64,000 nucleotides of DNA, taken from contig CASFOP010000008.1 in assembly GCA_949296525.1 (NCBI GenBank), positions 62,001 through 126,000 of the forward strand. The letters are read 5' to 3'. Within the stretch, counting starts at the first letter, position 1, and each line of letters opens with the position of its first letter. This document shows, in pieces, positions 59,955 to 64,000 of the stretch. The position numbers were made by a program, and so were the translations under genes. Source of the DNA: an uncultured bacterium. GTDB taxonomy: Bacteria > Elusimicrobiota > Elusimicrobia > Elusimicrobiales > Elusimicrobiaceae. Under the pieces are notes generated by a model, which did no database searches, had not been told where the DNA came from, and saw only the letters and a program-made list of their open reading frames with translations.

Positions 59955-62900
59955 CAAAGAATTAGTGTTAGCAAGCATCTTATTATCCAATCAACAAGCT
60001 CTAAGAAACTTTTTTCAATATTCCAATAATCCACGTTTTTTGAAGTTTTTATTGGGAGAGAATTCAGAGCAACGCAATATATTTCTGCAAGGAATTTCAA
60101 TAGAAGAAGCAGAACATGGGGAATTTTTATTTCCTATGGCTTATCTGGTCAGAATTGCGGAAAGACTGCATGCGGGAAAAGCTACTATAAACACTGATAT
60201 TTATATTGAATATGTAAGTTATATTCATCGGGCATTATTGTCCATAATCCAAGGATATTCTCGCCAACCTCACCAAAATTATCCTGCCATTATTACGCAA
60301 ACTATTCAAATTCTTCTTTTGATTGGAATTAAGCACATAGATGAGGCAATTCAGCGTTTTTTAATTTCTTCCATCAACAACGGATGGCTAGAAAATATAT
60401 CTTGGCAGTTAAAAGATTTTCTGTCTGCTCTTATAACAGCAAAACATCCTTTTGCCTTAGATTTGTTTATGGTAGCAATAGAGCATTTGCCCGAAGAATC
60501 CTCTTCGCAGAGTAATATATATTACTCTTTAGAAACTATTTTTCAAGATACTACTATTTTAAAAATCTTATCGTCTTTTTGTGGAAGGAATTTGATCATT
60601 AATTTGTCTAAAAAATTAACAGAAATTTTATGGAAAGCAGATAATAGCGTTTCTGATGAAAATTTTATTATGACTCTTGCAGAGAATGCTGCTGTTAAAG
60701 TAGAAAATTCTGCTTTAGGACTAAATTTCAATTTGCCTTATGTTCCGATTTCTCAGAAAAGGCAAAAACTTATCCCTATTCTTGAGCAACAACTTTCTTC
60801 TTTGGCGGAAAACAATAAAAGCCGTATGATTGAGAAAATTCTGCACTATTATACCTATATCTGGCAAGACTATAGTTATATATTCTATAACGATTTATAT
60901 AAAAATATAGATATTGCATCGCATTTTGATAGGAAGTGTTTCTTAATTTACTTGATTAAAGAAATTTTATCATACACCTTGCAACAACAAGACGAAGAAA
61001 AATTCCAAAATATTTACCAGGAAATTACTTCTGATTTTAAATTTTTTATTTTTAAACGGATATTGCTGTATTGTTACGGCAAAAATTTTTCAATAGTTCG
61101 GGAAAAGATTTTCCAATTATTGTCAGAAGAAAAAAGTATTTTATTTTCAGAACCTTTTGAAGCGGAAATCTATCATTTCTTTGAAAATAATCTTTCCTCG
61201 TTTTCAGACGATGAAAAAGAACTTATAAAAAAATTAATTGATGAGGGGCCTTACAAAGACCTAGCTTGGTTGCCCGAAGAGGCACAAAATCACTACCAAC
61301 AAGAGGCAGTTAAGAACTATTGGAAACAAAAACAATTTGTTTCGCTGGTCAAAGACCCAGTGTTTGCAAAAGAGTATCAAAAGTTAAAAGAACAAACGGG
61401 AGAAAAAGAATTTTTTAACTTTAAAGATGGTTTCTCTTTCGGTACTCTTCAGTATATTCCTTTACTTAAAGATGATGAGGCTTTACATCTTATTATTAAT
61501 AATACACCTGCATATTTAGAAAAAATACATGAATTTGAACCTAGGGGAGCTATGGCAAGAGAGGCCTTTTTGGACGAAAAGCCCTCAAATGAAGGAAATA
61601 TCAAGCAGTTGCAGAGATTAGCAAAGGACCATCCCATAGAGATAGCTACTAGAATCTCTTATTTAAGGTCATTACGTCCTATTTATATTGTCCAAATTTT
61701 TGAAGGATTAAAAGAAAGCTCCCAAGTAGAAATTCTGGATTGGAGTGCTTTATTAGCGTTTATTTCTAGTTATTTAGGAAATATTCCCGCAGCTCCTTCC
61801 GAAAACTTAGAAACCCATTTTTTTGAAATTAAGAAAGGTGAAGAAGCAAAGCAAATCGTAAGGGCTTTTGCAGAAGCGTTACCTGATAACTTTCAAAAGA
61901 CTACAATAGGTGCAAATCAAGTAGTGGAAGCTCTTATTAAACTTCTGTCATCCTTATTAGCTACCTATACCTTTCAGCACGCTGCTTTTATCATAGAAGG
62001 AGATAAAAAACGACCTGTTTCTTATTTAGATTCCGCTATTAATACATGTTTTGGGCGGGCTTTAGAGAAATTACTAAGAATAATTGTTTTGAATCCTGAA
62101 AGTGCAAATCAAAAATTTCAAGATTTTTACACAGAGTGTCTAAATAAAAAAGTGGTGGAAGCTTATGTATTTTTAGGGTTTTATTTTACGCATTTAGAAA
62201 AACACTTGCCCGAATGGAGCAAACAACAGGCTAATTCTTTACTCGCGCCAGATCAAGAAAATGGGTGGAGAATCTTTTTTGAAGGCTTTTTGAAAAGACG
62301 AATTAAATGTCTACCCCAGTATGAGTCAATGTTTGCCCATTATGAAAAAGCCATCAAGATGGGAAATAACGAATATCAAGATTTATTATCAGAAGAATTT
62401 ACAGGACTTTTCCTGTATGGCAAAGATACTTTAGACAATAACTCTTTGATATCTATTTGTTATCAAAACAAAAGTTTTTCTTTAATAAATCGTATCATTC
62501 ATTGTATTTCTTGTGATATTAAGCGAATATTAGATCAGCAAGACGAATTGACTGAAGAACAAGAAAAAGAAAAACAAAACTTGCTTGAAAAGGCCAAACA
62601 ATTATGGGATTTTATATGGCACAAAATAACTGATCCTCCTGTTCAAGATACACCAATATCTTCATTATCTGCCCTGGGGGGGCTGATTCCTGGCTTACAT
62701 TCCTTAGAAGAAAATGAATACCAGCAAATATTACAAATTTTGCAGTATTATCCCTCTCAAATAAGACCTTGGGATTTCTTAATACCCAATCTTGTATTTT
62801 TGGTTAACAAAGACAGAAATGAATACTCTGCCTGCCTCCTGGGGAAAATATATTTAAAGATTATAAAAAAGATAGACTTTCCCTTTCCAAAAGAGACTCA

Positions 62901-63027
62901 TGCAGAAGTTATTCATTTACTGGAACAATTTTGCTCTAATGCAGCTGTCAAAACTGTTTATGACGAGATTAAAGGCGAATATATATCAAAACATTGGCTA
63001 GATGATTTTTTCCATTTTTTCCAATAA
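59938..63027 (+). CDS. Large helical partner of the SIR2 protein
   Basis: A 1029-residue, almost wholly helical protein with no recognised enzyme motif. Leu/Ile/Phe-rich helices recur through the sequence (LDLFMVAIEHLPEE, FLIYLIKEILSYTLQQQDEEKF, ALLAFISSYLGNIPAAP, HLLEQFCSNAAVKTVYDEI), suggesting HEAT-like solenoid structure. The ATG lies after CAGGAG inside the SIR2 gene. In known DSR-type defence proteins a SIR2 domain is fused to a comparable C-terminal helical region, so this looks like a split version, possibly including a DUF4020-like end. Its exact family is uncertain. Strongly AT-rich codon use as in the rest of the island. Confidence 0.65.
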   Translation: MKPLNSKELVLASILLSNQQALRNFFQYSNNPRFLKFLLGENSEQRNIFLQGISIEEAEHGEFLFPMAYLVRIAERLHAGKATINTDIYIEYVSYIHRALLSIIQGYSRQPHQNYPAIITQTIQILLLIGIKHIDEAIQRFLISSINNGWLENISWQLKDFLSALITAKHPFALDLFMVAIEHLPEESSSQSNIYYSLETIFQDTTILKILSSFCGRNLIINLSKKLTEILWKADNSVSDENFIMTLAENAAVKVENSALGLNFNLPYVPISQKRQKLIPILEQQLSSLAENNKSRMIEKILHYYTYIWQDYSYIFYNDLYKNIDIASHFDRKCFLIYLIKEILSYTLQQQDEEKFQNIYQEITSDFKFFIFKRILLYCYGKNFSIVREKIFQLLSEEKSILFSEPFEAEIYHFFENNLSSFSDDEKELIKKLIDEGPYKDLAWLPEEAQNHYQQEAVKNYWKQKQFVSLVKDPVFAKEYQKLKEQTGEKEFFNFKDGFSFGTLQYIPLLKDDEALHLIINNTPAYLEKIHEFEPRGAMAREAFLDEKPSNEGNIKQLQRLAKDHPIEIATRISYLRSLRPIYIVQIFEGLKESSQVEILDWSALLAFISSYLGNIPAAPSENLETHFFEIKKGEEAKQIVRAFAEALPDNFQKTTIGANQVVEALIKLLSSLLATYTFQHAAFIIEGDKKRPVSYLDSAINTCFGRALEKLLRIIVLNPESANQKFQDFYTECLNKKVVEAYVFLGFYFTHLEKHLPEWSKQQANSLLAPDQENGWRIFFEGFLKRRIKCLPQYESMFAHYEKAIKMGNNEYQDLLSEEFTGLFLYGKDTLDNNSLISICYQNKSFSLINRIIHCISCDIKRILDQQDELTEEQEKEKQNLLEKAKQLWDFIWHKITDPPVQDTPISSLSALGGLIPGLHSLEENEYQQILQILQYYPSQIRPWDFLIPNLVFLVNKDRNEYSACLLGKIYLKIIKKIDFPFPKETHAEVIHLLEQFCSNAAVKTVYDEIKGEYISKHWLDDFFHFFQ

Positions 63028-63078
63028 CTTCGTAATTCTCAACTGTCCACAATTTGGCAGTTTATATAGGGGAAAGAG

Positions 63079-63096
63079 GTGTCCAAAAAGTGTCCA
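63079..63096 (+). repeat. Putative integrase arm sites, right
   Basis: GTGTCCA-AAAA-GTGTCCA, identical in layout to 44283-44300 near the other end of the element. Confidence 0.55.
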
Positions 63097-63139
63097 TTTT
63101 TGGTCAAAATGCGTTAAAGTCCATTAAACTGCATTAAAA

Positions 63140-63167
63140 AAAGACCTCCTGGTTTTAGGAGGTCTTT
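63140..63167 (+). terminator. Intrinsic terminator near the right end of the island
   Basis: AAAGACCTCC/GGAGGTCTTT with loop TGGTTTTA and a T tail, after the SIR2 operon. Confidence 0.75.
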
Positions 63168-63231
63168 TTATATCTTTTTGGCTCTTTTATCGTCGGAGGA
63201 TTAAACTCTGTTAAACTCCGCTAAGAACCAT

Positions 63232-63287
63232 TTTAAATGGTGCGCCCAACAGGAATCGAACTTGTATCTTCAGCTCCGCAGGCTGAC
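63232..63287. repeat. Right attachment-site repeat (within tRNA-Arg)
   Basis: 56 bases identical to 44157-44212; it covers the 3' half of the intact tRNA-Arg. Confidence 0.9.
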
Positions 63288-63312
63288 ACTCTATCCATTG
63301 AGCTATGGGCGC
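63238..63312 (-). tRNA. tRNA-Arg(GCG), integration site
   Basis: A 75-base cloverleaf with encoded CCA. Acceptor GCGCCCA/TGGGCGC, D loop AATGGATA, anticodon stem TCAGC/GCTGA with loop CTGCGGA giving anticodon GCG, T loop TTCGATT. One A-C mismatch is seen in the T stem. GCG is an uncommon choice for bacterial arginine, where ACG normally reads CGN. The element is inserted downstream of its 3' end. Confidence 0.85.
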
Positions 63313-63425
63313 AAAAAATTCAGTCTGCTTTTTATTACAATAATATTTTAACATTTTTAAAAAATATTTACAAAAACTTTCATTTTTACGACGGGAAAAT
63401 CCATTTCCCGCACAAATTTTTCCCG

Positions 63426-64000
63426 CTACAAATACAGGATTTTAAAACCCATATTCAGCGTCCAGTCCCGCGTTTTCCAGTTGCCGCCCAAATGCGCACC
63501 GGGTTTAATATACAGCGCAGCACCTGCATTAACCATCACGCCGATTTCGCTTTCCCACACCAGTTCCGCCTGGCCGGGATTTTTATAATCCACATAATAC
63601 TGCGGGTCAAAAGTTATCCACCACTGGTCGTCGTCCATATATGAAAACAGCAAACGGATGCGACCGTAATTTAAATCCTGCCGCCCGCCGTCCCCTGCCA
63701 CGGAAACATATTGTTTGTATCCCGCCGCCACAAAGAAATTTTCATTAACAGGCAACACTGCAAACACGGCAGGGGAAATGACCCACTTGCCCGTCCCCAG
63801 CGTATCATCGGTGGCCGTGGGCAGAAAAGTTTCCAGTTTTACCCCCCAGTCTATGTAGTGCACGGAATGAACGGCCTGGGCGGACAAAAGCACGTCTCCC
63901 AGCCCGTTGGCGGACTTGTCCGGTGATTCAAACCTGGCCACCGGCACTTCTATCCCCATATTATAATCGGGGGTAAAAGCATAATAGAGCTTGCTGGTCA
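63426..64000 (-). CDS. Outer-membrane beta-barrel protein (partial, 5' end beyond the window)
   Basis: The C-terminal 190 residues of a longer protein; the frame stays open to the window edge (TSKLYYAFTPDYNMGIEVPV) so the start is outside. Alternating hydrophobic/aromatic strands (KWVISPAVFAVLPV, FFVAAGYKQYVSV, YGRIRLLFSYM, WWITFDPQYYVDY, WTLNMGFKILYL) end in a C-terminal aromatic/hydrophobic residue, as in beta-barrel outer-membrane proteins. The spacing and GLGD motif resemble the phenol-degradation MetA-like transporter family. Substrate unknown. Confidence 0.65.
   Translation of the reverse strand, partial: TSKLYYAFTPDYNMGIEVPVARFESPDKSANGLGDVLLSAQAVHSVHYIDWGVKLETFLPTATDDTLGTGKWVISPAVFAVLPVNENFFVAAGYKQYVSVAGDGGRQDLNYGRIRLLFSYMDDDQWWITFDPQYYVDYKNPGQAELVWESEIGVMVNAGAALYIKPGAHLGGNWKTRDWTLNMGFKILYL

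Larger units (their letters stand above)
44157..63287. mobile_element. 19-kb integrative element in tRNA-Arg carrying a defence island
   Basis: Bounded by a 56-bp direct repeat formed from the tRNA-Arg 3' half, with the intact tRNA at the right end transcribed towards the element. It encodes a tyrosine integrase, an excisionase-like protein, a replication protein and a PC4-like protein. The cargo is HipBA, a retron, a type III restriction-modification system and a SIR2 module. Base composition is clearly more AT-rich than the flanks. Pairs of GTGTCCA repeats lie just inside both ends. No structural, packaging or conjugation genes are seen, so it resembles a satellite or a genomic island that depends on a helper. 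Confidence 0.88.

Noticed and set aside
44157..63287. Interpretation of the island as a complete prophage or conjugative element
   Set aside because: No capsid, tail, terminase, relaxase or type IV secretion gene is present, only integration and replication genes plus defence cargo.
1..64000. CRISPR array or cas genes
   Set aside because: No regularly spaced short repeats and no Cas-like proteins were seen. The short repeats present are attachment sites, operators, terminators or coding repeats.

Overview
The window is a stretch of bacterial chromosome with about 50 % GC in its core and two more AT-rich accessory regions. The cell is Gram-negative: it has a TolC-type outer-membrane factor, exported lipoproteins and beta-barrels, and a dTDP-rhamnose surface-polysaccharide cluster. 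The type IV prepilin-like protein, the ankyrin and TPR proteins and the tRNA set are compatible with a gut-type Elusimicrobiota genome. That taxonomic guess rests on recognition only, with no search behind it.

Region by region. 1-6150: the end of ribF, a prepilin, an NHL propeller protein, acetate kinase, a DUF47-PiT phosphate uptake pair and a small ankyrin protein. 6597-7143: a MerR regulator and two tRNA-Pro genes. 7144-12615: an accessory patch between a tRNA-Pro 3' end and crcB. It holds a zinc-ribbon/nuclease/NUMOD protein, a candidate secreted amidase toxin with an exported DUF4424-SH3 partner, two serine-recombinase C-terminal relics and a duplicated tRNA-flank sequence. 12616-15009: a minus-strand operon (Cys-rich micro-ORF, membrane protein, TPR protein, crcB). 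15146-21756: a TetR-controlled tripartite ABC-2 efflux operon of YbhGFSR type with its own TolC. 21792-28582: an ankyrin protein, ferritin, an aldo/keto reductase lipoprotein, an acetyltransferase, a DUF3737 protein, a LysR regulator and a DMT transporter with a histidine-rich tail. 28690-43792: a long structured leader, then a polysaccharide cluster (glycosyltransferases, rmlACDB, a probable dTDP-3-N-acetamido-3,6-dideoxyhexose branch, two DUF1796 proteins, an RgpF-like protein and an SGNH-like protein). No flippase, polymerase or polysaccharide ABC exporter is visible in it.

44157-63287 is a 19-kb integrative element inserted into the 3' half of a tRNA-Arg gene. It is bounded by a 56-bp direct repeat and carries a tyrosine integrase, an excisionase-like protein, a phage gene II/X-like replication protein and a PC4-like protein. 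Its cargo is a defence island: HipBA, a retron-type reverse transcriptase with an upstream 15-bp inverted repeat (candidate a1/a2) and an HTH partner, a PD-(D/E)XK-like protein, a type III restriction-modification pair behind a strongly structured leader, and a two-gene SIR2 plus large helical protein module. The most unusual material is the retron locus (frameshifted RT, hidden cationic micro-ORF, second structured RNA) and the split SIR2 system. The window ends in a partial outer-membrane beta-barrel gene.
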